From Membranipora membranacea (taxonomy: Eukaryota; Bryozoa; Gymnolaemata; Cheilostomatida; Membraniporidae): a stretch of DNA of 64,000 nt. Position numbers and translations under genes: made by a program. Location: positions 7,006,001 to 7,070,000 of the forward strand of contig OU612068.1 of assembly GCA_914767715.1 (NCBI GenBank), written 5' to 3'. The notes below the pieces were generated by a model. The model saw nothing but the letters and a program-made list of their open reading frames with translations, did not search any database and had not been told where the DNA came from. Shown here piece by piece: positions 35,707 to 47,878 of this stretch; within the stretch, counting starts at the first letter, position 1; every line of letters begins with the position of its first letter.

Positions 35707-37061
35707 AATCGCTTTAAATTTTTTTACGAAAATATATTTTTGATTTCTTAACTTAACTTTTTCAGTTTTGGTAACTTTTTAAAACGCAGTAATTTAAGGT
35801 AGGTCCCTTAACATCTAAAGCATTATTTTTTCGATGTGAGGCTTTGGACATCAACAGGATTTATGTGCAATATGGTTTCTGTGGTTAGTTTGTGGTTATA
35901 AGTGGTGGGCAGAATCTTGTTCATGCAAATTACGGCAACTGATGTGTTAAATAGAGTTCAATAGTCACATAATCAAGCTTATCTGTTCTATTTGAAAGTG
36001 ACGGTGACGTTTTTGGGTTTTTGGTATCGTTTGAACTTAGTGTTTTTGTATCAAACAATGTGGGGATCTAAAAGACACAATACATAGGTCTGTGTTTTAT
36101 GGTTCATTTGAAACATTTGACTAGCTCTCGATAAAGTGTTATATCTACTTATTTTTGATGAGACCTTTGGTAGTGCATGCAGAAGAAATCAAATTCTTCT
36201 TGTAAATTGTGCGATAGATTTGCTTGTTATTGTGTTATGTAGTTGTCTGCTCAGCAATCGGTGAGTGATGCCTCCGGAGAAAAGCTAGAAGCTCAATTAA
36301 ATGTTCAAAGGTTGTAGGAACTAGTTGTGCAAGGTGTATTATATTTGAATCCTACAAATTCTCCAAAAATAATCGAAATCTGAGCAATCGTTTCTACAGT
36401 GTGTTTAGTAGTAGCCTACCATTGAGATACTTTTGGGTTTACATTGACATATGACATTGATAAGCTGCTGATTACATCTAGAAGAAGATAAGTTGGTTTC
36501 CAAATTCATAATTTAAAAATTGTAATCACCACCATAAATATAAACCCACACTTTATATTTATGGGTTTATATTTATGATCACTACCTAAACATGCTAGCA
36601 TAGAAATATGACATATTATTGATGCAAAAACGAGGGCAATTTGATCCTGATTGTTACAAAGGATGTTGCATTTTCATAAAACAAAAAAGCCTGACGCTGC
36701 ATCCTTGAATGTTTGTATATAAACTTCTCTAAGCTTATATCACCACGAATATTGAGCCGTCAGTCCATTTATCTTACAGTAGTGGGAGGATGATGTGAAA
36801 AATTCTGGATAGTATGACAACAAAAATACAAATACATATGCAAAACATTGCCGCTTCATGCAGGCTTGGATGAAATTACTGCGTGACAATACTTCTACTC
36901 GGGATACTGCATCAATATGACGCCTAAAACATAAAAGAATTTGTAGTACTGCATTTGAGTTTTTTGACTATCAGTATAGCCTGAGTAAAGTGTTTTAGTT
37001 TGAAGTTATCGTGTTAATAACCAAATTGTAATAAATGATTGTCAATATCATTTATTCTATC
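35707..37061. other. No gene recognised
   Basis: AT-rich DNA without exon-like signals. A local inverted repeat of about 30 bp (TATAAACCCACACTTTATATTTATGGGTTTATA, about 36538-36572) can form a hairpin. Confidence 0.4.
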
Positions 37062-37498
37062 AGAGCAAGATATTATCTACGCTATCTTATGCAGCCCAAT
37101 GCTGGTTCCCGTTTATAACTAAGTCAGACAAAGAGAGGTTAGAGCGTCTGCAAAACTGTGCCTTAGAATTATTCTACCATATATGGAAGACTATGACCAG
37201 AGATTAAAAGCCCTTCAACTGACTGAACTTTCAGTTTACTCAGACGTGTGCTGCCTGAGATATGCTAGAAAGCTTTCTCTAAATCCTAACCATCCACTAC
37301 ACAAATACTTCCCTAGCTCTAGCACTACTACTCATACTAGACATGAACAACTAGCTACCCCGATGTATAGAACATCTCTGTGCAAAAAAAGTTTTATTTT
37401 ATCAATATAATTGATGGAATTTTATTTTAACATGGTCTTTATTTGCTTTAAACGGCATTGACCGGTTCAATAAAGTTAATATTAAATTAAATTAAATC
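37062..37498 (+). pseudogene. 5'-truncated LINE, C-terminal end of ORF2 plus 3' tail
   Basis: The translation shows the typical non-LTR retrotransposon C-terminal region: TLSYAAQCWFPFITKSDKE, then after a one-base frameshift near 37163 ALRIILPYMEDYDQRLKAL and HPLHKYFPSSS. The downstream end reads AATAAAGTTAAT followed by AATTA-type short repeats (37470-37498), as in CR1/L2-like 3' ends. Confidence 0.75.
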
Positions 37499-39607
37499 TA
37501 TTTCCTCTGCATTCCGACTATAGTGACTATATTCTCCATGGCTTGAGAGGCCGCGATATATGAGAGGATTCTAAAAAAATCAGGCGCTATGTGTGGCAGA
37601 TAAATTATATCACAGAGTAGAATACCAGTTGCATTCATATTAGTCTGGGAACTTGAAGTGTTTGTAAAGGAACAGGGTTCTTGGTATCATTTTTGAGCTT
37701 GAAATGTGATTAAGACAGCTATCACACATACATTTGCATGAAAAATAAGTCTTCAGGGTTACTTGGTCTGGTAGGTTTGGGGGTTATAAGTTAACACTAT
37801 TGAGTTGCCTACTCATGCACAGCCCAACTTGTCCAGGCGATTTGTAATGAGCCTATTATGGGGGAAATACAGTAATATTAGTGACTATTGTGGTTAGATA
37901 ACAACTTTTGCAAATACATGACAAAGTCACTCACAAGTCTGTCGATGGCATAAAAGTTCAAATTTAATGAGTTGAGACGCTAATCAAAACAACCTTCATT
38001 TCTGTTATGAGCCCATGTTGAAGAAGAGATTAGAAGAACCACTGTACCAAAGATTATAAATACTGACTGTACATTACAATCAATGACTATGACCCATTCC
38101 CTGTCCACAGCTTTTCAAGCGAGTGATTTTCATTTCATACCGCTGCGCTTGTTTGCTCTGTTTAAATAAGATTACACTGGAGCAATGAATTCTTCCTGCT
38201 GACAAAGCCTTGCTTGTTTCAGATTTACCTAAAAATGGTCCATACAATGCTTTATGGTTAGTACCAAATCTTGCGAAAATATCCAACACTAGCCCCCCAA
38301 ATAAGATCCATACTGATGAAATAACTCAAAAACTCGACAAATTAATTTCCTAAGTGACTGATGTGTGCTTTGACATAGGTTCTCATATGGCCTGCTGCAC
38401 TCAGTCAGTAATATTGATAGTCCATGTTTAGAAGTGCTGAGTATCTGTGATGCACAGATGGACAAGATCTGATGTAAAATAATATAGAAAGTTTCTCAAG
38501 GTATTCCACTGCTTACACGATTATCAATACTCCTCTCTTTAGGAGGCAGTCAAATTCATTTACATTTTTCATCACCTTGAAGTCCGAAATAACTAGATGA
38601 CAATTTTATTTACTTCAATTTACTTTGTGACTTGTATATTCCAGTTTTTGATGTAAACAACAAAGTTTACCCGAGTCCAAACATCAGAATATTTGCAAAA
38701 ATTGTTGTAAAGATTCTCAAAACTTCAAATCACTCAGTATTATTCATCGCATGCTTTGGATTTTAACATCATCCTAATGCCTGAAATGTCGAGATTTAAA
38801 AACAAATTATTTTAGATTTTTGTGCAAATTAGAAAAACATCCAGTCTACATGTGTAAATTTTGTATCTTCCATTGAAATTCTATTGAAAGCCACTAATCA
38901 TAAAGCATAACGGCTGAAGACAGAGTTTGATTGGAATGTCATATCTTAGTATTTATAATCTTCAATACAATCCATGTAGCCACAATCTCATTTATTCATC
39001 AAATAAATACAAACAAAACCTTGAAATCATTTAGCGATGTATTGATCTGCCTTTATATTGCCAATTTCTATCTCGAACAGTAACCATGGTTAACAGAAAA
39101 TGTTGTATCTGTCAAAGCACTGTGGGTTATTTCAAGTGGCCGAAATCATACACATTTAAACTTGAGTGGTGTGACTACCTCAGGGACATTTCCCCTATGA
39201 TAATCACATGGACCCGACGTCGATTTGCTACAATTGCCTCCTGAATGATATTCAATCTTGCTCTCACTGGATCTGTTAATCTCCCTATAATTTTCACTCT
39301 CGCTGTCGGATGAGCTAGAGTTGTAATTTTTGCTGTGCTTGATTTCGATCGTTTGCTTTGTCATTCAATTATGAATTTTTATACACTATCCCATTTTACC
39401 AGCAAAGCCACATAACATGGAACAGATTAACTTTGCATTGTATTCACTCATTCATTCAATAGATAAATTCTGTGCGGTTTAATATTGTATGCAGGGAATA
39501 TCAAAACCACTGTGTCATAACAAAAAGTCTTATTTACGAGATACTGTATATTCCCATTATAATCTAAGGTACTAAAAAGGTTCTATTTTCTACAAGTGAT
39601 CACAACT
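37499..39607. other. No gene recognised
   Basis: AT-rich sequence. The short minus-strand frame at 39146-39364 is Ser/Asn-rich and unsupported. I see no other structure. Confidence 0.4.
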
Positions 39608-39773
39608 CCAAAGGAGAAAAATAGTACCTTTTTAGTACCTTCTCATCCCAACTTTGAGTGAAAATAATTCTTAACTGGGCCACAGGCTGCTTTTGGACAT
39701 AGCATAATGTTCTAAACTAGACTGAGAGCTCTAGAATGATACCAAAAACCTGTTCCCTTTACAAGCACTTTAA
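39608..39773. repeat. Dispersed repeat, copy 2
   Basis: Diverged direct copy of the segment in ZAK intron 13 (29040-29205). Shares CTTTGAGTGAAAAT, GGCCACAGGCTG and CTCTAGAATGAT. Confidence 0.55.
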
Positions 39774-40184
39774 ATATTGATAATGGATGGTAGAGGGCTA
39801 TGGTGCTATGATGTGATGGAAGGTTCTAGCCTGCTGTAGCCTGTTAATAGGTCACATATTGCCAATTTTAATTTAAGTTAAAATAGAGATACACGGCAGA
39901 GGGCGAAGGAACATGTGGTCAGCAGAATTCCCGGTGAAGAGGGTATATCTCATTTACTAGAAATCTCCATTCATTCTGCAATTGGTTTTGCCATGTAGCC
40001 AAACCCTGACCACGAAACCCAAAACACAACAGAAGGATTTTTCACTAGCAAAGTTGTCACCTCTGTCAAGGGTTGGTTAGGCAGCTGGGGTGTCCGGTTG
40101 ATGATATTTCGGTAAGTATAAGAACATGTTTCTCAGCGCTTTTTTTGCTGATGAGCACTTTGTTTTGCAATGCAGGTCATTAGG

Positions 40185-40445
40185 ATTTTGACTGCGGGAC
40201 TTTAGGACTTTGGGACTTTGGTCTTTGGGACTTTAGTCATTGGTACTTTGGTCATTGGTACTTTGATCATTGGGACTTTGGCTGCGGGACTTTGGCTGCG
40301 GGACTTTGGTCTTTGGGACTTTGGGCTATGGTGTTTTGGTCTTTTGGGACTTTGTCCTCTGGCACTTTGGCTATGGGACTTTGGTTTCGGGACTTAGTCC
40401 ATTGGGATTTTTGGTTTTGGGATTCTGGCTGCGGGACTATCCGGA
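40185..40445. repeat. Degenerate tandem array of a GGGACTTTGG-type unit (right member, inverted)
   Basis: About 250 bp of imperfect GGGACTTTGG repeats, the reverse complement of the array at 35501-35706. Together the two arrays bracket about 4.5 kb. Confidence 0.75.
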
Positions 40446-42599
40446 TACTCTTTGATTCTTACACCGGAGATTATAAAAACAAACAGCTACATGACCCTTA
40501 TCTTGTACCATTCAATAAAACTGAGATCAGGAAAGATGGGAGAATATGTGTAAGTACAAGGTGCCACTGTAGCATTTCGTGTGACTTCTTGCCAAACGAC
40601 ATTCCTTGATCACGAATGATCTAATTATTAAATGCAACAAGCTGTCAGTGTTTTGTAACTATGTCACAAAGATCGATGGACAATTACTTTCAACAATTCA
40701 TAACAGCTGAATGTAGGTGGTTGGGAGGGGTCGGTCTGCTCAATAATATATCCTTTTTCCGTATATTTAGCAGACGGTTATGGAAGATTTTGAATATTAA
40801 ACTTACCCACCCTAAAATGTAGAAGACAATACCTATTTCACAAATTTACACATAAAAAATTAATCAAAAATAAAGCATCAAAGCATATTCTTCGCCTGGT
40901 GCAAAAGTCCAATAAACACCAACGCTCCCTTAGAAGTAAATGTTCAGTAATAAAACCTTCTTTTAGGACACATTTTGGCAAAACAGCTCTCTTAAATCTG
41001 CTGCACAATTTCAGACTGAAATGCAAAACGGCTGACAGCCTACTATCTTTTAACTAATACTTTTGATAATAATCGTCACAAGAACAATAATTTTATATAT
41101 ATATATCATTTTCTATTTCTATAAAGCCATATATAACTTACTTTCCCATCTCTAGAACATCGTCATTTATTTATGTATAACCCCTTTTTTTGTGTGTATT
41201 AAACTGTGTGTAGAGGTCAACAAGTTACTTTTTAACTACTCTGTTATCTGTAAACTTTCTAGAAAACCTCTTTAAACAAATAAACAAATATTCACCCTAC
41301 CACAATCATCGCTACCGCTTTGCACAAATCGGCGCTCATTTGGTCTTTCAATCAGATCAATTGGTTCCCAAATTGTTCACTTAGAATGTCTCACTCACAC
41401 AACTAGGGGCGATCAGACAGTGTTTCGGCTGTGTTTGATTGGAAGATCCTCCTGGAACTTCCTTAGCTTGCTGACTTTACGAATTACACAAGCCATTGTT
41501 CTATTTTGGTTCACTCCATCTTATGACATTTCAGCATGTGGACACAATCCCAACAATACAAGTCGTGAATGTTGTGACAATATGCATCACCTAAATGCTC
41601 GACCATGTCTCAAATAACTGATCCTGCAATCACTGTTCATGAGCGGTAAATCGAACTCTAATAACCAAGCAAGATGCAACCAGAAATAGGTATGTTCTTA
41701 CGGTTCCTCTCAGCGGCTGTTCATTCTGGTGATATCTTACTGATCAATGTAACCATACTCACAAAGATGGAGTGGCAGCATAGAGTACCAGCTATCATGT
41801 TTATCCTCTCCTTTCAATAGACTCATTGATCCAATTTTTGAGTAGCAAAGATTTCATGTGATCTGATCTGATTATGTTGTTGTAATTAGGCATGCTAAGT
41901 AATTATGACAGAGAATGAGAGCTCTCTATCAATGGCAAAAGACGTTTACTGTCACAATGTTGATTATTGCAGCAAACCAATGATATGGGCGTATTCAGAA
42001 GTTCATTGCCAAGCTATACCACCATTTCGAAGCTACTCTCCACCGTGTCGCTTGATACAGATTTCAGTGAGACTTCTTCCGGCTATCAAAATAATACAGA
42101 GTTATCTCTCCATTCAAAGTGAGACTATATCTCCTATGTAACTTGAGATCATATCGCCAGGCTTTTGTTTATATCATTGTTCTGGTTTTACACACTTATA
42201 CAAGGAGATGAAAAAAGATCTGAGCTGTTTCTGAAAAAGATCAAGTGGAAGTTTTGGAGCCAGATTTTCCCTCGCTCCTTCAATATTTCAATGAGGCCAA
42301 CTCACTCCCAAATTTACTCACTGAGAATGAAAAATTACTGAAATGAGAAAATAACTCATCTGAAAGGGCTGATTGTGTAAGAAAACCAATGAATGATTTT
42401 CTGCAGTTTTTTGATCACTTAATATTGTTCCAGATTGGATTCGATGCATAACAATCAGCATAACATACCATCTCACATAGTGGTACTTTATTGTCAGATG
42501 AGGAGGGGCAGACATGGGTCGATATAGTTAGTTTTGTGTCTACTGTCAGTTCAATGTTGTACTATAAAGTTCTACTGTGAGCGACCCACTTCATCTAAG
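40446..42599. other. Mostly unannotated; contains one MITE copy
   Basis: No supported gene. A MITE copy of the TCTTTCAAT family is at 41342-41450. An (AT) tract lies near 41090-41108. Short open frames at 41420 and 41905 (plus) have no recognised content. Confidence 0.4.
41342..41450. mobile_element. MITE of the GGTCTTTCAAT family, degenerate copy
   Basis: Left end GGTCTTTCAATCA and right end TGATTGGAAGATCC with CTCACTCACAC inside. Same family as the copies at 9575 and 34312. Confidence 0.5.
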
Positions 42600-45500
42600 A
42601 AAAAGGTAACTTTAAACTGTATAGAATTGTAGCCCAGAGCGTGAGGGCTTAGTGATGTTTCCATGACGCAGTATACAAGTTGAAAATGCGAATCTGATCT
42701 CAACAAGCCGTTTTATAATGACATCCCATAGTTAACTTTTTGTTTGTCAACAGATGATCTGATTTGACACATTTGTCAATTTGGTTCAGCTGAATGAGAT
42801 TTATATGATTATTAATGAGATGCAGCAAAAATGTGTCTTCACCTTGATTTCTCTGGATAACTTTCCTAAAAAAATAGAATTCTTGAAATACTTCCCAACC
42901 TTTAACCACGCCCTCAATTATTTTTCTCGTAGCATGAGGAAAATGGTAGTAGATGTATAATCATCTGCTGCCAGACGGATCAGTTACAAGAGGTCTGCAG
43001 AAACCCAGCACATAATGATGGATTCTTATAAATCTTCACCAATACCAGCAGGAAAAAGAAGGCATCCTCCTCCCACCGACCGATTGGTACACACCCCTCT
43101 TGTTTTATCTGTGTTTTTCATATTTGCTAATGTGCTGCTAGGTGATAAAAAGCTAAGAGTCCTAATAATATTGAGATGCCCCTTTGTGCTGGCCCGTAGG
43201 CGTCCCATCATTACAATGTTATTGAAAAGGTATGTTTTGTTCTTCCTTCAGGATTTGAGAGAAAGAGAAGAATACCAGAGAGTCAATCAGGAGAGGATCT
43301 GAGTATGATGATGGGCTGAATAATTACCAATAATTACCAACATCCTTATGTTAGGAAGTCATGTTTCCTCAAGAGCACACAAGAATTGTCAGACATGGGC
43401 CTGCATGGTAAACTTTGTCACATTCTGTACTTATAAGTTAGACTTTTTCCATGTTCAGGAGAGACAGTCTATCTTGGTAAAATATCGGTTTAATCTGTTT
43501 GAAATTATAGCTATAAGTTGTTATGTCCTGTATGTATATTGACAAGGGCGTACCACTCCTAAATAGCCATTTCACATGCTTATACTCATATTATCTTTAT
43601 TATTCATTTAATCAGCAGAGTTAACCCATAGTGATAAGATGTGGCAAAGATAATTCTGGTAATATTTTCCATCCTTTGACCATGCTTTATTATTTTTACT
43701 GTAGCAAGAGAAAGTCAGAGGGATACCAAATAGAGATATAGATCAGTTGCGATAGATCCACAAAATTTTAGCACAGGGAATGTGCACCGATCATCATCAA
43801 AACAAGCAGGAAGAAAGCAGAACCCAGGCACCTACTGTTCGGTTGGTAATGGCGCCTGATTGTTCCTTCTGCTTTTATATGTTACAATTAATAATGTCAC
43901 AGTTAATGATTAATATGTTATAATGTTGCCCCTTTTTTTCAAAATTATCTTCACGTCGAATTTGAAATTCTTGACGGCAATCTAAGGTCATGACTGTTGA
44001 ACACTCATCAATCATTTTTCCTTGTTTTGTTAAACATTTGTTTACCAGTCTTGATGAATTAGCCTAGTTGTGTTGTCATATCATACTAAAACAAGGGTAA
44101 AAATAATACTCCCAGCATGAGGGCATTCTCAATGATGTAAAAATTTAATCCTTGAGATGGCCCTTGAGATGGCCCTTGAGATGGCCCTTGTGCTGGGCGT
44201 CCCAACATTAAAAAATTATTATAAACATTTGTTTTGTTCTTCTTACAGGATTCGAGGAGAAAGCAAAGAGTACCAGGGAGTCAATCAGGAGCAGATCTGA
44301 ATTGTTGAAAAGGGGATCAATAATTACCATAAAATGTTTCATGATATATGATCCAACTCATCAGTTAACAGACCACAACACAGGTAAGGATGCCAAGTAA
44401 TAAATAAGTAATAAGTAATAAGTAATAAATGATGTCACTGTCTTTACTTATAAGTTATACTTATTCCAAATACAAGAGAGCCAGTCCATCTTGGCAAAAG
44501 ATCAGTTTAATATGTATGGAATCATAGCTCTGAGCCTTTAGGCTCTGTGAGGTTGTAAGGCCCTGTATGCTTATTGACAAGGGTGTGCCTCTCCTCAAAT
44601 AGCCATTTCACATGTTTATACTCTAATTCTCTATATTTATGACAGTTTTGCAATTTAATCAGAATAATTAAGCTCACAGTGATAAGATAATTGTTTTAGG
44701 AACTCACAATGACATACTATGCCATTGGGAAGATGTATACAACCGAGAGTGGAACAATCAACCTTGAAAGCTCCCCCAAGGTTGTTTGTACCAGCCCCCA
44801 GCACCCTCAGGTGTATACCTTTTCTCAATGACATAATATGACATTGTGTGTTCCTAAAAACAATGCTCATAATATTTTCAAATCTTTGACAGCGCTGGCA
44901 TTTTTTTTTGTAGCATGAGAAAGTCGGAGGGATTTGTAACGTCGAGAGATAGATCAGTTGCGATAGATCCACAAAATTTCAGTATAGAGAATCCGCCAAT
45001 CATCACCAAAACAAGCAGGAAAAGAGCAGACCCCTGACACCCCCTGTTCGGTTGGTTATCGCCCCTTGTGTTTTGTCGACTTCACCTTTTATTGGCTACA
45101 AATTAATCTTGTTACAGTGAATGGTAAATATGTTATCATGTTGCCCCTTTTTTTCCAATCATCTTCAAGTTGAGTTTGAGTTTCTTGACAGCAATCCAAG
45201 GTCATTCAACATTCATCAATTATTTTTTCATTGTTTAGTTCAATTTTTTTACTAGTATTGAGCAATTGGCCAATTGTGCAGTTATATGAGAGAACGCTAA
45301 ATCATTGCGATGGCCCTTGTGCTGAGAGTCCTAGATCAAGTTCGGTTAAGTTTGCGTGCGTTCCGCTTTGCTCTCTTTCTCCTGTTTAGCGGTAGGGAGA
45401 AGCTATTTTGAATGCAGGCAAACTTGGTCTGGGGAGTTCCTACATCGTAATGTAATAAAAGAGTTCTATATTATGTTCTGTAGACGTTTTAGGATCTGAG

Positions 45501-45600
45501 GAGAAATCAAAGAATACCAGAGATTCGATCAGAAGAAGATCTGATTCAATAACTACCTGTTACTGGTGAACTATCATTCAGTCAACACCAGTAACACCCT
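42600..45600 (+). repeat. Triplicated unit of about 1 kb carrying exon-like blocks
   Basis: Three diverged direct copies, roughly 42600-43440, 43440-44450 and 44450-45600. Each has a block A starting after a T-rich acceptor-like TAG (from about 42935, 43707 and 44915: CATGAGGAAAATGG, CAAGAGAAAGTCAGAGG, CATGAGAAAGTCGGAGG). Each also has a block B after another acceptor (about 43254, 44250, 45492: GATTTGAGAGAAAGAG, GATTCGAGGAGAAAGC, GATCTGAGGAGAAATC). In frame, blocks B of copies 2 and 3 read F/S-EEK-x-K-x-TR-x-SIR-x-RS. Copy 2 runs from acceptor to a GTAAGG donor without a stop, while copies 1 and 3 have stops or shifts. Block A of copy 3 includes SRDRSVAIDPQNFS. Coding status is unclear: it could be a decayed gene with repeated exons, a noncoding transcript or a plain repeat. 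Confidence 0.6.
44690..44864. mobile_element. MITE inserted in the third copy of the tandem unit
   Basis: The 175-bp hairpin-like element has ends ATTGTTTTAGGAACTCACAATG and the inverted form ending GTTCCTAAAAACAAT. The corresponding place in copy 2 (about 43645) lacks it, so it inserted after the duplication. Confidence 0.75.
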
Positions 45601-45907
45601 TAGGTAAGAGAATATACTTTTTTCCATGATGAGAGCATGTTTGAATGCAGTTGTAACAAGTTTTAAAGTGCACACACTCTGCCTGGCTCTATGGCTGTAG
45701 AATTCTATTATCAACCACTTTGCAGAGTTTGACCACTTTCACTATGTTTTTACCAGACTGGTTTCAGCCGATAATCATCATGAAAAAAATTGTGCCGACA
45801 GTTTGAGTGATGCAGTTTGAGATTGGAGCAGGAATCTTTATAAATTTGCCGATTTTTTTCCCGGTGTACTTTTATTATCCTTGCATTAGTCAATCTTTTG
45901 ATTTCAG

Positions 45908-46029
45908 TCCAAAACAGAGATGACAGCTACTACCAACCTCATCGTACTAAACTTACAAGGCGAAGGGAGAGAGGGATTCATCGAGCGAGACTGAAACATG
46001 ATGTAAGACAATCCTTCGCATTGCAATGA
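45908..46029 (+). other. Exon-like Arg/Lys-rich segment, unrecognised
   Basis: After acceptor-like TTGATTTCAG, a frame encodes QNRDDSYYQPHRTKL followed by a strongly basic TRRRERGIHRARLKHD. It then reaches a donor-like GTAAGA (46003) or, if unspliced, a TGA at 46027-46029. It lies just downstream of the triplicated unit and could be its terminal exon. No homology is claimed. Confidence 0.3.
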
Positions 46030-47878
46030 TTTGTGTAACACAGTCTCTCTGTTGCATAATGAAAAGGCTTTTGAGAGTTGATTAAATGTTACAGATCTTT
46101 AGCAACACTTTTTCTTATGCGAGAAAGTTTCAATGAAACCACAACCGCCCACATTGAGGGGATACAAAACTCTCTTGTTAATACAGTGTAAGCTAGTTAA
46201 TTCGAAATGCGAAATTCCTTCAGACACCTGAATGTGGTTCCAGCTCAGCAAATGGTTTTTACACCCTATTAACTCATAGTTGTAGCTGTAATTCGAAGTT
46301 GTCTTCTCTGACAAAGGAACAAAGTAACTCCATATTCAGTTTAATTTCCATTACCACTGGCATAGCACTACACAGCAAATACCATGATTGCCTGCCAAAT
46401 CCCTGAATTATGCCCCGCTTCATTAAAAATTCCCGCCAGCTGGATTTTTTTTTTGCAATAAGAACAATTCATAATTAGAAACAAGTATTCTTTGGTCCCC
46501 TGGACTGCACTTGACTGATGCAATTCTTTATCAATAAAAATGGCTTTTATTTTCTGTTTCAGGTGAACCACCATAGATCTTTGATGCTTTGTACCATTCT
46601 TGGACGCTTCCACAAAATTCAGATCTTCAATTCTGGATGCGCCAAATTTCTGGAGACGCCAACAACTCTCACCATCTGATAATTACACTGTTGGGTGAGG
46701 GTATCAAGAGTCGAGCAATCTTGACAGATTTAATAATTTTTGTACAGTTTATTTTTGTGTTTGAGACCTCTGACTTAGTGAAAGGAATGTAACACAAACA
46801 TCCTGCCTCTCTGCATATAATGTAGTTTTCCTGCCAGAATCAAGCTTCATCTGAAACCTGATTTTGCTATCAACAAGATTGTCTTAAATTATTTTTGACC
46901 AAAGAATGAACCATCATAACCGTTCCGACAACCTATTGACTATGGTCTGGTATATGAAGAGTGACTTTAAAGACAGGGCATATGGAGCTGTGTGAATTCA
47001 TTGACCTTAAAGGAATGCTTATGTCTTGTACCTAATGAGTCAAAAATTGAGCAGTGACTATAATTGACTGGATTTGTTCTACAGCTTCTAAGTCTAATGA
47101 CAAAATGTCACAATGGCCTGGTAAAGACTGACAATATAGGATCACATAAGTCCAATCAACAAACTGTCATAATCAATGGCAGAATAAACAATATTTAGTA
47201 ATAGCAGCAGTTGAGTCCCCGTTCACCGACATAACTCCAAGCTCAACGTGTACACCTCTACACTCCACATGGTGGGCTGAACCTTCTGGAATCGGTTTAT
47301 GTATAATGCAAATTGTTTTTGTGTTGTTAACATGTCTGGTTAGCCAGAATTATGTATGCTAATATTGAAAGGATTGAGGTTGATATCGGTATGCATTAGG
47401 GCTTTGCAGTCTTTTTTGACCGTCCTTTGGTTTGTTGATATTTCCCTCTCTCTTATAGGGTACGATTTAATGGGTTATAAGGGCTCTGAGCATCATTATG
47501 GTATTATATAAATTACATGGCCTGCGAATTGTGCTGAGGTAATATCGAAATCATCATAACACATGTACTCGGATATCAAGCAGGCAGCCCTTCTATGTAC
47601 ATGTCTAGAAAATAAAGTTTTATACTTGATCACAAAAATTAGATTTGTAAAGTCAATAGTTTTCCATTTAGTACATACATATGGCGGCCTATGGCGGCCC
47701 ATAGCATACACCACCTATCAATGTGATTACTCTTACATAAACTGAACTGAAAAAGTTATGTACTTATATTTATAGTGTAACGATTTTAGTGATTATAGTA
47801 AATCAATCATACAGTTGGTAAAAAATGTAAATATCTGCCTCTGCACTTATGGTACCCAATGATTACCAAGGGTCATGT
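46030..47878. other. No gene recognised
   Basis: AT-rich spacer. Short open frames near 46368-46792 overlap on both strands and show no domain. No RNA gene or long repeat was seen. Confidence 0.4.

Noticed and set aside
37507-42599. Search for a transposase between the opposed tandem arrays
   Set aside because: No conserved motif, zinc finger or DDE-like frame was recognisable in the interval.
44655-44972. 105-codon minus-strand frame over the MITE in the triplicated region
   Set aside because: It crosses both ends of the MITE insertion and is not present in the sister copy.
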